A stretch of 64,000 nucleotides of DNA from Arbacia lixula (Eukaryota; Echinodermata; Echinoidea; Arbacioida; Arbaciidae). Under the pieces are notes generated by a model, which made no database searches, had not been told where the DNA came from, and saw only the letters and a program-made list of their open reading frames with translations. Location of the stretch: positions 30,952,335 to 31,016,334 of the forward strand of contig OZ022576.1 in NCBI GenBank assembly GCA_963669155.1, written 5' to 3'. The translations under genes were made by a program, and so were the position numbers. Below are positions 38,101-48,545 of this stretch, piece by piece; within the stretch, counting starts at the first letter, position 1; every line of letters begins with the position of its first letter.

Positions 38101-40179
38101 ACTTCTTGCTAAATACAGACGTTCTTTGTTATAGGTTCCCCATGCCTGTCAGGACTACTTATCACAACTTCTCATAACAATCTCTTTTACACCTGTAAAT
38201 TGGCGGTGGTGCATATACAGACATCCATACCTCTGCCTCTGTCTCCCCTTCCTATGTGAATAATCCAGTCTTCTCATTAGATAAGAATCTAGGGAGCGCA
38301 AATAGCTCAAATTTTGTTTGCTCAGTGCCATGGATAAGCTGCATTCCTGACATATGTGAGCTGATAATCTTTGCTTCTTTGGCTGCATTCATTACTGAAG
38401 TTAATCTGTACAGAGGCTTTAGAAAACTCTGCTCAAATACAGCCAATATACCAGTATATCAGTGAACAGTTAATCCAGGGAGGTGTTAGGAAGGAGAAAA
38501 AACTCGAGCATTATACATTCAAACGTCTGTATGGGTTCTAAAGCGTGCTCATGAATGTCAAAATCATTCCATAATCATGACAATGCTTTGATGTTCCATG
38601 TGCCGGGCGGACATTTAGCTGTTGTCAACTTGAAAAGAACTGTCTTTCATTGCCCATTTGTCTCTATAGGCTTTGTTTTTGACAAATTTGTTTGCAAACT
38701 ATAAGGAAGTTGAGGGCAGATTATGACAGATCCTTTAATCTACTTTTGTTTTGAAAAGTAATGAGGAATCCTTAAAAAAATTGGACATATTACATATTTT
38801 TATTACTGACAATATTGACCAATTTCTTCACTTTTCGACATCTTGTGCATTTGTGGAATTCAACCATTCTAAAAATGAGGGGACCCTTTACAATTTGTCT
38901 GCAAAAGACCATTTTCATAGCGATACATGTACGTGAACAACAATATATCGTTTGCGATACATACGTACAGTATGCAAGTCTTATGTGTTCATACATTAGT
39001 TACTCATGACGAAAACATGAGTAAAACACTTATATATTTGTATAATTTTACACAGGCTGATCACAAGTGAGATGGTGGGCATCCCAGAAATCAACCCAGA
39101 CCTGCCCATCCCAAGTAGTTCCAGCCTGATGTCAGAGGACACCCCCTGCCCCCCTTACCGGTCCCCCGCTGTCCCGCCTACCTCTGTCTCCTCCTCCTGC
39201 ACCTCGCACCCCTCCCCCCATGCCCTCAGGCACAGGGGGATGCCCCCACAGCCCCTACGCCCCTCTGTCATCACCTGCGCCCCTGCCCCTGCCCCCCTCC
39301 TCAGGGATGCCTTGAGGCCAGAGGGGGCAGCTGCTGCCGTGGTGGGGGCACAAGGAGGGGGTCCACCCCCGCTGCCATTGGTGAATGGGAGGGGTGGTAG
39401 TAGCAATGGAAGTGCAGAGAGGTGGTCAGCCAGGATGCATCCAAACCATCTTTCAGCGCAGGCACAGGCACAGTCACAGGCACAGGCACAGAATGCAGGT
39501 AAGGATAGGGTCACTTTGGACTGAAGAATAGTGCATTGGGAAGGAATTGTAGTACTCTGTCATAACACAAAATCATTCAAAAAATATGAATACTTAATAC
39601 TATAAATTTACTTTAACAAGATTTCAATCTGATCTCTGAAGTGCAGGCATACACATTTTGTGACATAATGATTTGTAGAGAGATTTATAAGTAACTTTTC
39701 GAACAACTTGAAGACAAGTGTGTCAAAGTCAATGCTGAGGGACAATAACAGGCTTTGTTATTTGGAATAAACAAAACCAATGCCCTCTCTATTCACCATT
39801 TAATCTTGCCTTTTTTACAGAGGTGGATCCAGACATTGAGGAGCACTTTAGGAGAAGTCTAGGACGTGACTACCGGGAGAACTACAGCAGCCCCCCTCCC
39901 TCTGCCACCCTCCCCCCCTCCACCCTCTCCAGCACCATGCCCAGACAGTCCGCATCATCACCACCTTCATCAGCCGCCGCGGCACCAAACGTCAATGAAA
40001 TCAGCATCACCGGGTCCGTCGACGACCACTTCGCAAAAGCGCTAGGTGACAAGTGGTCGCAGATCAAGGACGTGATCGAGCCCGCAACGAATCGGACATC
40101 GCCATCCGCCTCGCCCACTCTTGCCGTTCCCTCATCACCGGTTGTTCAGCAGCAGCAGCAAGCCTCTGTGGCCTCATGA
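12396..40179 (+). CDS. VGLL4: VGLL4, vestigial-like family member 4 (4 coding exons)
   Basis: Joining 12396-12459, 36088-36274, 39056-39498 and 39821-40179 gives a continuous 350-residue protein with all phases (1, 2, 1) in agreement. The N-terminus METPLDVLSRAATLV is the conserved vertebrate VGLL4 start. RPSVITCA at about 152-159 matches another VGLL4 signature. Two TDU motifs follow: DIEEHFRRSLG (about 236-246) and SVDDHFAKALG (about 297-307). VGLL4 is a nuclear cofactor whose TDU motifs bind TEAD factors and compete with YAP, dampening Hippo-pathway output. The key His-Phe pairs are present at about 240-241 and 301-302. The region between the TDUs is Ser/Pro/Ala-rich and about 33 residues longer than in human. 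An in-frame ATG eight codons upstream (12372) could also be used; METPL is chosen for its better context and conservation. Further cassette exons in the 23.6 kb first intron cannot be excluded. Confidence 0.93.
13699..13922. mobile_element. Near-perfect palindromic MITE, 224 bp
   Basis: The left end ATACACTACAGCTCAAAGGA is the exact reverse complement of the right end. Pairing continues through GGGAAAGGGAA / TTCCCTTTCCC and through the TCCAGTTC / GAACTGGA arms near the centre. The whole unit folds into one long hairpin and has no coding capacity. High arm identity suggests recent insertion. Confidence 0.88.
14320..14470 (+). repeat. Dispersed repeat family 2, copy 1
   Basis: Shares blocks such as AACCCATAGACTTTAGTG, AGCTGTTAAACATGATGTC and GCGCCTTTTGTAATGC with the reverse complement of 59950-60110 in an ATG7 intron. 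The family and its mechanism are not identified. Confidence 0.6.
14704..15090 (+). mobile_element. Non-LTR retrotransposon 3' end with (GAT)n tail
   Basis: The 100-codon frame has the pattern KWRWAGHFLCR...DNRWTKKLTEWQ...GKRRRSRQKRRWRDEI...WNRM...W, the familiar C-terminal end of LINE endonuclease/reverse-transcriptase proteins. It ends in TGA and runs straight into a (GAT)n tail at 15004-15090, the expected 3' microsatellite. The element is 5'-truncated, with stops just upstream. Confidence 0.85.
17262..17446. repeat. GA/G-rich polypurine tract
   Basis: About 185 bp that is almost pure purine on the + strand (GAGA, GGGA and a G run at 17420-17435). It borders the MITE at 17455. Confidence 0.95.
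17455..17624. mobile_element. MITE family 1, copy 2
   Basis: Ends with GGGGGCATTTCATGAAAGTT and its reverse complement. The interior TTGATTGGCTGAGAGGCACT is identical to that in the copy at 9873-10036. Confidence 0.85.
17680..18215. mobile_element. Inverted-repeat element, family 3, copy 1
   Basis: About 535 bp with long imperfect inverted arms: AAAAAGCAGAAACTTGAAGG and AGTAAAGGTTTGACACAACT at the left pair with the reverse complement near 18120-18190. The arms also include GATGTCACGTGTGAGGTGCT. A related, shorter copy is at 54082-54330. Confidence 0.75.
21540..22363 (+). promoter_or_regulatory. VGLL4: Candidate promoter/5' UTR region of alternative VGLL4 exon
   Basis: This 0.8 kb block upstream of the candidate exon at 22364 is richer in G+C and CpG than the surrounding intron. 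It contains a CCAG repeat (21751-21780) and a TEAD-type GGAATGTG at 21969-21976. Promoter function is inferred from position and composition only. Confidence 0.3.
22364..22445 (+). CDS. VGLL4: Candidate alternative VGLL4 first coding exon
   Basis: ATG at 22364 opens METMSYAPYLSCFNAFHLPY and seven further codons ending PPPS, then a G immediately before a GTAGG donor. The exon therefore ends in phase 1, exactly like the METPL exon, and would splice in frame to 36088 to give a VGLL4 isoform with a different, aromatic-rich N-terminus. Vertebrate VGLL4 is known to have several alternative first exons. No homologous peptide is recognised, so the support is phase, donor, position and promoter-like upstream composition. 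It could be chance. Confidence 0.45.
22763..22889. repeat. 68-bp tandem duplication
   Basis: AAGAACCCTCAATTAAGCAT and the next 40 bases occur twice in succession (22764 and 22832) with a single C/T difference near the 3' end. Confidence 0.93.
23084..23474. mobile_element. MITE with GGGC(C)GTGTTTAT ends
   Basis: The left end GGGCGTGTTTATTAAC pairs with the right end GATAAACACGGCCC. The interior is full of AAACGCGTTT-like palindromes and repeats of TGATAAACGCAAAG. About 390 bp, non-coding. Confidence 0.75.
24155..24755. repeat. About 60-bp satellite with POU octamers
   Basis: Nine copies of a 55-66 bp unit beginning GTCCAGTAGATGTAAGAGCA start at about 24155, 24297, 24362, 24417, 24481, 24547, 24610, 24676 and 24731. 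The first is degenerate and separated from the rest. Six units carry an exact ATTTGCAT octamer (24336, 24401, 24456, 24520, 24584, 24649). It lies in VGLL4 intron 1, 1.8 kb after the candidate alternative first exon. Confidence 0.92.
26119..26212. repeat. (GA)n microsatellite
   Basis: GT then GA array with a few G interruptions; open frames through it are artefacts. Confidence 0.96.
29839..30297. mobile_element. MITE family 4, copy 1
   Basis: The left end CCCCGTTCATATAC pairs with the right end GTATATGAACAGGG. A further CACCATTCATATACAC inside (about 29915) is another terminal-type motif, suggesting a nested or rearranged copy. The interior contains many TATTGCGG/CCGCAATA segments. A related element is at 32803-33099. 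Confidence 0.8.
32067..32115. repeat. (GA)n/G tract
   Basis: Short GA array followed by a run of G; part of a longer purine-rich stretch to about 32275. Confidence 0.95.
32803..33099. mobile_element. MITE family 4, copy 2
   Basis: Begins AACCCCGTTCATATACG and ends GTATATGAATGGTGTTTTT, the inverted ends of the family at 29839-30297. About 300 bp and non-coding. Confidence 0.75.
33120..33410 (+). mobile_element. DNA element family 5, copy 1 (left end missing)
   Basis: Shares GGGAATAGGCCACG, AACCTATTACGTAAACAAT, TGATGCATGCCGGGATCGAG and GCTAGCTATTT blocks in the same order with 34606-35067. It keeps the right end CGGGCTAATGAAGACGCACC but lacks the left end. Confidence 0.78.
34606..35067 (+). 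mobile_element. DNA element family 5, copy 2 (right end missing)
   Basis: Begins GGTGCGTCTTCATTAGCCCG, the inverted form of the right end of the copy at 33120-33410. It runs through the same internal blocks and stops at CCCACATCGG without the terminal repeat. Confidence 0.78.
36088..36274 (+). CDS. VGLL4: VGLL4 coding exon 2
   Basis: The acceptor TTCTTGTACAG ends at 36087. The first two bases complete a Gly codon (phase 1), then GDMGFSLGGRSDSPK follows. The donor is GTAAGT at 36275, leaving phase 2. The basic SRVNRQRRSVERR segment may serve nuclear localisation (inference). Similarity to vertebrate VGLL4 is weak in this exon; its assignment rests on splice phase and position. Confidence 0.8.
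36275..39055 (+). other. VGLL4: VGLL4 intron 2
   Basis: A 2.8 kb AT-rich intron. No repeat array, TE signature or additional coding exon is recognised. Confidence 0.7.
39056..39498 (+). CDS. VGLL4: VGLL4 coding exon 3 (RPSVITCA block)
   Basis: The acceptor TTTTACACAG ends at 39055 and the donor GTAAGG starts at 39499. It encodes 147 full codons in a Pro/Ser-rich, GC-rich stretch with the VGLL4 signature RPSVITCA. Near the 3' end, CAGGCA hexamers encode QAQAQSQAQAQ. The open frame extending past the donor to 39524 is intron read-through. Confidence 0.9.
39499..39820 (+). other. VGLL4: VGLL4 intron 3
   Basis: A 322-bp intron bounded by GTAAGG and TTTTTTACAG. Nothing else is seen in it. Confidence 0.88.
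39821..40179 (+). CDS. VGLL4: VGLL4 coding exon 4 (two TDU motifs, stop)
   Basis: Completes a Glu codon and continues VDPDIEEHFRRSLGRDY (TDU1). A Ser/Pro/Ala-rich spacer follows, then ITGSVDDHFAKALGDKW (TDU2), and the exon ends QQQQASVAS and TGA at 40177-40179. TDU2 is nearly identical to the vertebrate motif, and both His-Phe pairs that contact TEAD are intact. Confidence 0.96.
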
Positions 40180-41756
40180 ATATCGCCCTCTATGGACAGT
40201 GTCGCGCCATGATATACATATGTGACGGGTGAACTGTTTGTTTACGAACAGCCATCGTCGATACTGCAGCTCTGACTGATGCGGGGTGCTTTTGTTCTGT
40301 GCATTTCAAGAGTCAGGCCCTTGATCTGTATGGGTATAACTATGAAATCCTGGGGGTGATTGTGTGATGCCGTGTACGTGACTGTGATGGACGAATCTGG
40401 GTGAGGAGGGTCTATGTTGGGACATGGTCAGACACAGCCTGTAGTGGTGCTTGACGTGCTCGCGTAATCTCTCCCGCTGTGCTGAAATAGCGATGACAAC
40501 TACAAGAGTGGGTTTGAGATCTGCTGACCCTTGTGACTTAATATACAGACATCATTGACTCTTTTCAGTCCGTAGAACGTTGAGCACAGGTTTGTGAAGC
40601 AAGCAACATGACACCCTCTTAATTGCAGCAACATAGGCTGCTAATATGTCTATCCATCTGTCAACGTACATACGTCAAAATAGGGGTAGCATCAGGTTCA
40701 TCATTGTAAAATTGTATTGAAGAACAGAATGATCTAATTGGGCGTATGTGTTGTTGATTGTGATTGAATACCATGCAGCCTCTTTCATCTTAGCTGTATT
40801 TTTTGTCTTGGGGTTTCTTTCTCACCATAGAATGAATGAACAATGCAGAGAGTAGAACTGACAGAAAGATGCAAATACCACCTTGCATCATTATTTTATT
40901 TTCCATGTGGACAATTCAGCTTTTGACTTGTGAAAAAAAATGCATCTGTAATGGGACCAGTTTGTTAAATGTTGGATTTTTACTTACTAGTTTACATTTT
41001 GGGATGGTAGATGATGATGTGCAGCATAATGCTGTTGAATGACCCAAAGTTGTGAAATAAGAAAGCCATCACATGTTTTGTTTAATCTCTGTATATAATA
41101 TTACAGCTCTGTTTGTGTCCAAAGCACACTTCATGGTTCCATGAGTTTGTGAGCAGCCTGGTCTAATTCAGTTGTATCCGTTGTTTCTTACCACATTTTA
41201 CCAAAGAACCACCAACCCAACCCACCCCATCCCCCATGCATCTCTTTCCCCTGTTCTCCTTCCCCATGCACCCTTTTTAGTTAAGACCCTGATTTAGAGT
41301 CAACTTTGGAGACTCTTTGACAATACCCCAGATGCAGTTGACATTCATAACTCATACTGCACTCTTACCCAGGCAGATGCATTTTTATGAGTCCAATTCA
41401 TCTATGGAATCAATAAAAACATGTCACCAATTTAACCATTCTTTTTGCTCTTAATACCTGTATTGTTATACGCGGGAGTAATACCAACGTATTGTTTTGT
41501 TGTGGGGGAATGATTTGACATTGTATAGGGGAGAAATGTAACCATGCTTGTCCTTGAATGTAGGCTAATGAGCACCAGGAGGGCAGTACACAGGCAGGCA
41601 GGTGTTGGTGGGAGAGAGAATAGAGTGGGATGGCAGGTAGCCAAATCCAGAGCTTCATCTTGGAGTTGGAGCTATGCATTGTGTTGCAGTCATACAAAGA
41701 AGGGTTTCTTTGTTGGTCAACACATCAATGAATACTGGCAGTCAGTATGGTACAAC

Positions 41757-41868
41757 CTTATATCAATGTTTTGGACAAGAGCTGTGGTATTGTGGACATC
41801 AAGTTCAATTATGATAAAGAGGATTTTTTTTGGACAAGAGCTGTGGTATCGTGGACATCAGGTTTAAT
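41757..41868. repeat. 60-bp tandem duplication
   Basis: TGGACAAGAGCTGTGGTAT followed by T/C and GTGGACATCA occurs at about 41772 and 41832, with related sequence after each. Confidence 0.85.
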
Positions 41869-43619
41869 TACATGTATAATAATGAGGAAGGTTTTTTTTA
41901 ATTGTAGGTATTTGATCTATTGTATGACTCGTAATGTAGACTCTGAAAATATATATACATGTATCTATTGTATATGTACAATATTTTGTCTCTGTTTGAC
42001 AGAAATCTGTAAGAAAAATGAACTGGAAATAAAGTGAAGTTGATTTGGTATGTTTTGTGTTAATAATGGTTCTAAGCAAAGGCTACATTAGAGACATAAT
42101 TGGACTTGATGTATTACAAAGTGACACTGATTCCAGATAACGCTGATACCTGATGGAATTTACTGTAGTTGTCGTGTAGAAATTTGATTTTTGTGTTTAC
42201 ATGAGGGTTGGGAATTGAAAGTGCATTTAATTGCTTATGTAGGGCAAGTCTGTTGGGGGAAATTGCCACTAATGTACATGCATGACAAAATGTGCCAAGC
42301 TGGCCTAAATGTTTTCTGTGTCTTTGGTTGCCAGGTAACAGTGATTGATGGTCTCCTAGACAATAGAGGGGAGTGGTCACATTTAATAGTACACTTCTTG
42401 GAGAGATGAAAACTTACCTGACTTCTGGTAACTCTTGGGCTTCTGACAGATAAAATACATCATGTTATCATGAAGATGATATCTAAGACCAAAACCATGA
42501 ATGTTTGAGTTATTTTATGTAATGTTTGTTATTGAGGGATGCTGATTTGTTATGTTACAACATCTTACCTAATCAACATAAATCAAGATATTTCTGTGAA
42601 GTATTCACTAGTGTTGCCACAGATATGTTGTACATGTTGTACAATGATTGTATCCCCCATGGTAATAACTGCATATATGAAGCTCTGAGCTCTTTGGTTG
42701 TTCCTGTGGCAGATTCGATCATAAGTTATATTTTTTTGTTCAGCTCTGTAACGTAGCCCTGGTATCAGATTTAGAAGACAAATCATTTTTCTTCATTCTG
42801 TTTTCTGTAAGGAGATGTTAGACTTTCTTCATTATCATTCTGTATTGTGCATTGACACCCTTAGCACCAATATTTGTTTGTAATTGGCTCTTGCTTGTTC
42901 TTGCAAAGGTTAAAACTTATTTTGTGATGTTTGACTTCAAGTCAGGAAGTGCTAACATATCTTAAGTAATAGTAACTTTACTCACATAAGGGCAAAAGTG
43001 TTTTGAACTTTTGAACTGATGGTGATGTTCTGGACTAGTTTCTTTGCATAAAACATGTCATTGCCTGCTTTCAAAGAAATGAGCATGTGCATATGTTTTT
43101 GATTGTTTACTATATTACCGGAGATATACAATAAATAAGAGATGGACTAGCAGGTGGCAGAGTGCATCAAATCTAGAAATCACTCTCTGGAACCTCAGTC
43201 TGTTTTCTCTTGTAGCCTCGTGTTCAGGCCGTGGAGTGAAAACTGTTGTGTGCTCTGCAATCATAACTTGGGCTGGAGACTAAAGACTAAGGACACTCTC
43301 CTCTTCCCTCAACACATATGTAACAGATATAGACTGGTGAGGATAGCTGGTCTGTGTGTCCAGCCTTAGTTGTGTTGGCAATGTAGAAATAAGAAGAAGG
43401 CCCGGGGTCTAGAACCAAGGCTATTTGTACTCCACCAGCATATAGAAAGACCAGACAGTACCACCCCCCTCCCCCTTACCCCCACCCCTGACAGGTGCGC
43501 TCACCCACAGAGCCTATGAACAATACCTCATCACCATTTATTCACGCCAATTGTTCCCTCTCAATGCACTAAAAAGGCCTCTGTTGTTGGCATCTGAATG
43601 TGATGTCCCCTCCCAGTGA

Positions 43620-43910
43620 CAAAACCATCATCCATTGAACTATGGATCGTTGATATATCTGTGGCGGAATTGACTTTCAAAGTCATTCAGTGTTTAATGA
43701 TGTCACCCCAACTGCCATCATCCATTGATATATGGTGCAGGAGAACCAATTTCAAAGTTGTGAAGTGTGTAATGCTCAGGTCACACAACCTCGTCCTACC
43801 ATCATCCATTGTTCTATAGGTCATTGTTATAACTGTAGCGGAACCGATTCCGAAAGTTTAATGATTGGGTCATGAAACTGCCATCATCTTTTGATCTATA
43901 GATTATTAAT
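43620..43910. repeat. Degenerate repeat of about 85-95 bp, four copies
   Basis: CCATCATCCATTG (or CATCATCTTTTG) followed by TCTAT-like sequence, then a C/GGAA..GA..TTCNAAAGT element, recurs at about 43625, 43719, 43799 and 43882. Copies differ enough to suggest age. Confidence 0.65.
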
Positions 43911-45239
43911 ATATGATGTAATAAAAGCAATGTAAAAGATACCAAGTGCTATGATCAGAGCAGGGAAACTAAAGGACCAATATTGATTAGATAGCATCTC
44001 ATTGTACATGTAGCTGAACTATAGTCACTGTGTAGGGTTTATAAGCTTTTTCTTGCTGTACTTCTTGCAATGCAATGGATATATATATGGTAGATAAAAG
44101 GGTTAATTATGACAGAAAAACAATAGCTTTTGCCTCATTAAGATAAAATGTGATGCAAAGTAGTCAGGTACTAACATATGGAGGGATAGATATTGCAAGA
44201 GTGATACAAATGCTTTTATTATGAACAAATTAGTTCATCATTGAGTTTGTTTATTGATTCTCTTCCTTTAAGCCCAATTGATTATATTTCTGAAAGAAGA
44301 CTTGTTGATCATAAAGTAGTGGATGAGGGTGTATGAAGCTGTTGTGACAAAATAAATGACCATGAATGTTCAGCTTTATTTCATACAATCAACTATATCG
44401 CCATGCACAATGGAAGCTGATACACAAGTCTGGGCATGTACAATCAATAATCTGTTAATTATACACTGGATTGCAATCTAAAGTCTGTCCTATGATATAG
44501 TACAAAAATTGACGGAGCCTTTAGATATTCAAACCTCTATGCTTTTTTTTTAAGGAAATCTTTCTTTTCCCTCATGCTCATGTGGTATTCCATAGCAATA
44601 AATGTACATGCATTTATAGTCTGTAACATTTCCATGTTGAACTTCATATGTTATAAACATGAAGCCACACAAAAAAAGCTTAATGAGAATGTCATTCAAA
44701 GTTTGTAACTGAATATGTATATAAAGTATTCGGAGTATACCTTGTGGAATATCTGTAAATATTGTACAGTATAAACCGAACTTTTGAAGAAGATGAAGAT
44801 GAATGATATTGTGCGATATATTTGTCTGCTCTGTAGCGCAGAGTAAGGTTGTAATGATAATTGAGTGACTATCTGACTGTATTGCAGTATAATGTGTACA
44901 ACATGGCATAGATGTTCCAAAAATGGATGGATATATGTATCTTGTAACTTGTATTAGTGTGATCATGAATTACTGTATTGTATGTGATGGTGTTGACAAA
45001 TGACATTGTCGTCCTAAAAAGTAGCAAGTCACTGTGAAATAAAATATGGCCATTTTATATGAAAATATTAATGAATGTCTCAAACTTATATTTATGTAGG
45101 GCAAGTCATTTGAAGGCAGGATGAATGTAAGTTTGAGTATCAGGATGTTAAGTCTTCAGTTTCATAAGGCAATCACATATTTCCCACCCTCGTACCCCTG
45201 TTATGTCTGATATGTCTCCTTCAATGTAGACAATTTGAT

Positions 45240-45720
45240 TATGAGATAGAGGGAGGGGGGGATAAAAGAGACAAAAAGAGACGGAGAGTAAGAGGATGAG
45301 GGAAGGGTGAACAAGGCAGAGAAGGAAAAGAGATAGTGTTTGTGTGTGTGTGGGGGGGGGGGCAAATAATAAGAGTGAGAGGAAGGTAAATGAGACGGAA
45401 GGAAAAGAGAGAGAGGGGAATGGTAGGATGGTAAGATAAGAGAGAGTGGGTAAAAGAGAGAGAGGATACGAGAGATAGTGGTAAGTGAGAGGGAGAAGGG
45501 AAAGAGGGAAGGAGAGAGAGAGGGGAGGAAGACAAAGTGTGTTGGGGGGGGGGGGGGAGAAAGGCATGGACTGAAATCTGGGAGGGAGGGAGAGAGTTGG
45601 AAGCAGGAGCTAGGAGTAGGAGGGGAGAACGAACAAGCGTTTAACAGAGAGATAATTGGAAGGGGTGGGGCAGAGAGAGAAGTGAGGAGGGGGGGGGGGG
45701 GCAGATGTACAAATACTACG
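45240..45720. repeat. GA/G-rich purine tract
   Basis: Long imperfect run of GAGA and GGGA with three poly-G stretches (about 45351, 45544, 45689). Produces spurious open frames on both strands. Confidence 0.9.
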
Positions 45721-46828
45721 GTAGTGAGATGTATAAGTTCCGAAAGTATTGAATATTGTCAATTAATCATGATTAGCAGATGCTGTCCGATTAGGGAAGA
45801 ATGGGTCACTTGGCAGGATAGTTTAAATAAAAAACGATTTCTGCAACTTGTTAGTTGGATAGTTCTTATTACACTCCATTAGGAAAGGAGCATAGACCAG
45901 CCATGGAGTACGTTATATCGAGATGCTCTTCTTATGTTGACAAACTACTCTCCCGGTTATCGTTGCAGTCGGTCTTGAAGTTCTGCGCCTTTATCTGAGA
46001 GAAAATATCCCAATGCAAAATAAAATAAAGGGCAAACGTGACATTGCCCATTAGTGGTAGCAAATGCCAGAAGGGTCCCCAATGCCCAACCAAAGTCGAC
46101 CTACTCGTAATAATTTAACGCGTCTATAAAAACAGAGATGGAAGATAGATATCAAAGAGGATCGAGTGCTTTCTGGGTATCTTTGCAGGCCTCGGAGCCT
46201 GTAAATATTCAGAATTCTCTGTCAGAAGCCATGCAAATATATGGCGTGTCATGCATCTCTCATTTGTAGAGGAAACGACGGCAGTGAGAAGCAATTTGCC
46301 TGCGCTTATTCCACGAATGGTAGGCATGACATGAATGGCAGTTATGTTGCCTGGTCCGTCTTTAGCCAGCTATGCCCCAGCCAGTTAGCCAGTTAGCTGC
46401 ACCAGGCGGTATCCGCATCGTCGTGCGTCCGACCGCTCAGCTATTATAGTTCGGCCGCTCGCGAAAAGTATGCAAAGCGCGCCAAGTTCGCGATATGTTG
46501 GCCTATGACGAAAGCAGAGATGAGCGGCTACGACATTTTAGTATTTTTTTTTTTTAATTGTAGGTCTATTCACTTTGCTGTCGTAATGAAAACCGGGCGA
46601 CATTGTTCTTCCCTGTCTGTCGTTTACGGTTGAGGGAGGGGTGAGGAGGGATAGACTCGTACAAACGTCATCAAATGAGTGTATGTGGTTGTGACATGGA
46701 TAAAAATGAGTGACGAAAAAAAATATTATTTTTGTCGACTTCATAGGAAACACGTGATTGTCGCTTTCTCCTGGAGCAAAGTCCGGGCTGACAGCAAAAT
46801 TTAATTAAACAGTCTGCGGTTTCTCTCT

Positions 46829-46853
46829 CTTATGCTTCTCTCTCTTTCACCCT

Positions 46854-46918
<65 letters not shown>

Positions 46919-46942
46919 TCTCCCTCTCTCTCTCCCTCTCTC
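46829..46942. repeat. (CT)n microsatellite
   Basis: About 110 bp of CT repeats with a few interruptions. Confidence 0.96.
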
Positions 46943-47008
46943 ATAACCAAACCACCTACATTGAAGAAGATACCAGACGGAAAAGAGGTACACGGGTGAG
47001 GAATACGT

Positions 47009-47245
<237 letters not shown>

Positions 47246-47499
47246 CATAGCTGTGTTGCATTCTAAAACGGTTGCGAGGGCATTAGCCCCTGTATACCCC
47301 ATCGACCCAATTGTTTTCACGTGATATATTCATATCCACTTTCTTTGTCAAAAATAACAAAATACGGAGAATAGTTAGTGTCCACCTACCTAAAATCAAC
47401 TATTGTATATAGGCCAAATGTTCCTCGCTTCCATGATTAGGATCAATAGATTAAAAAAAAAAAACATCTTACCACGAAGGGGCGAGGGGAAAAACCTAT

Positions 47500-48545
47500 A
47501 GGGAGGTGTAATGAAGAAAGAGAGAAAGGAGGGGGGGGGGGGGGGGGTTAGAGGGAGGTGGAATGAAGAAAGAGAGAGAGGAGGGGTAGAGGGAGGTGGA
47601 ATGAAGAAAGAGAGAAGGGGGGTTAGAGGGAGGTAGAATGAAGAAAGAGAGAAGGAGGGGTAGAGGGAGGTGGAATGAAGAAAGAGAGAAGGGGGGGGGG
47701 GTTAGAGGGAGGTGGGATGAAGAAAGAGAGAAGGAGGGTTAGAGGGAGGTGGAATGAAGAAAGAGAGAAGGGGGGGGGTAGAGGGAGGTGTAGTGAAGAA
47801 AGAGAGAAGGGGGTTAGAGGGAGGTGGAACGAAGAAAGAGAGAAGGGGGGTTAGAGGGAGGTGGAATGAAGAAAGAGAGAAGGGGGGTTAGAGGGAGGTG
47901 GAATGAAGAAAGAGAAAAGGGGGGGGGGGGGGTAGAGAAAGGTGGAATGAAGAAAGAGAAAAGGGGGGGGGGGTAGAGGGAGGTGGAATGAAGAAAGAGA
48001 GAAGGGGGGTTAGAGAAAGGTGGAATGAAGAAAGAGAGAAGGAGGGTAGAGGGAGGTGGAATGAAGAAAGAGAAAAGGGGGGGGGGGGTTAGAGGGAGGC
48101 GGAATGAAGAAAGGGAAAATGGGGGGGGGGGGTAGAGGGAGGTGGAATGAAGAAAGAGAAAGGGGGGTTAGAGGGAGGTGGGATGAAGAAAGAGAAAAGG
48201 GGGGGGGTTAGAGGGAGGTGGAATGATGAAAGAGAAAAGGGGGGGGGGGTTAGAGGGAGGGGGAATGAAGAAAGAGAAAAGGGGGGGGTAGAGGGAGGGG
48301 GAATGAAGAAAGAGAAAAGGGGGGGTTAGAGGGAGGTGGAATGAAGAAAGAGAAAAGGGGGATTAGAGGGAGGTGTAATGAAGAAAGAGAAAAGAGGGGG
48401 GGGGGTTAGAGGGAGGTGGAATGAAGAAAGAGAAAAGGGGGGGGGGGGTAGAGGGAGGTGTAATGAAGAAAGAGAAAGGGGGGGGGGTAGAGGGAGGTGG
48501 AATGAAGAAAGAGAAAAGGGGGTAAGGGGGAAATTGAGAGGGGGA
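47500..48545. repeat. G-rich minisatellite, about 26 units
   Basis: Unit GAGGGAGGTGGAATGAAGAA + AGAGARAA + a G run of 3-16 bases + (T)TA. About 26 GAAGAAAG cores occur at 34-51 bp intervals; most of the period change comes from the G run. The + strand is almost all purine. The MKKEKGG-type open frames it creates are not genes. Confidence 0.95.

Larger units (their letters stand above)
40180..45060 (+). other. VGLL4: VGLL4 3' UTR/downstream region with several poly(A) signals
   Basis: No coding exon. AATAAA occurs at 41412-41417, 42028-42033, 43130-43135, near 43918 and 44349, and at 45038-45043. The transcript may end anywhere from about 1.2 to 4.9 kb after the stop. The region includes a 60-bp duplication (about 41757-41868) and a degenerate CATCATCCATTG repeat (43620-43910). 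Confidence 0.5.

Noticed and set aside
39155..39514. Minus-strand 119-codon frame over VGLL4 exon 3
   Set aside because: Shadow of the GC-rich coding exon; no similarity and no splice context.
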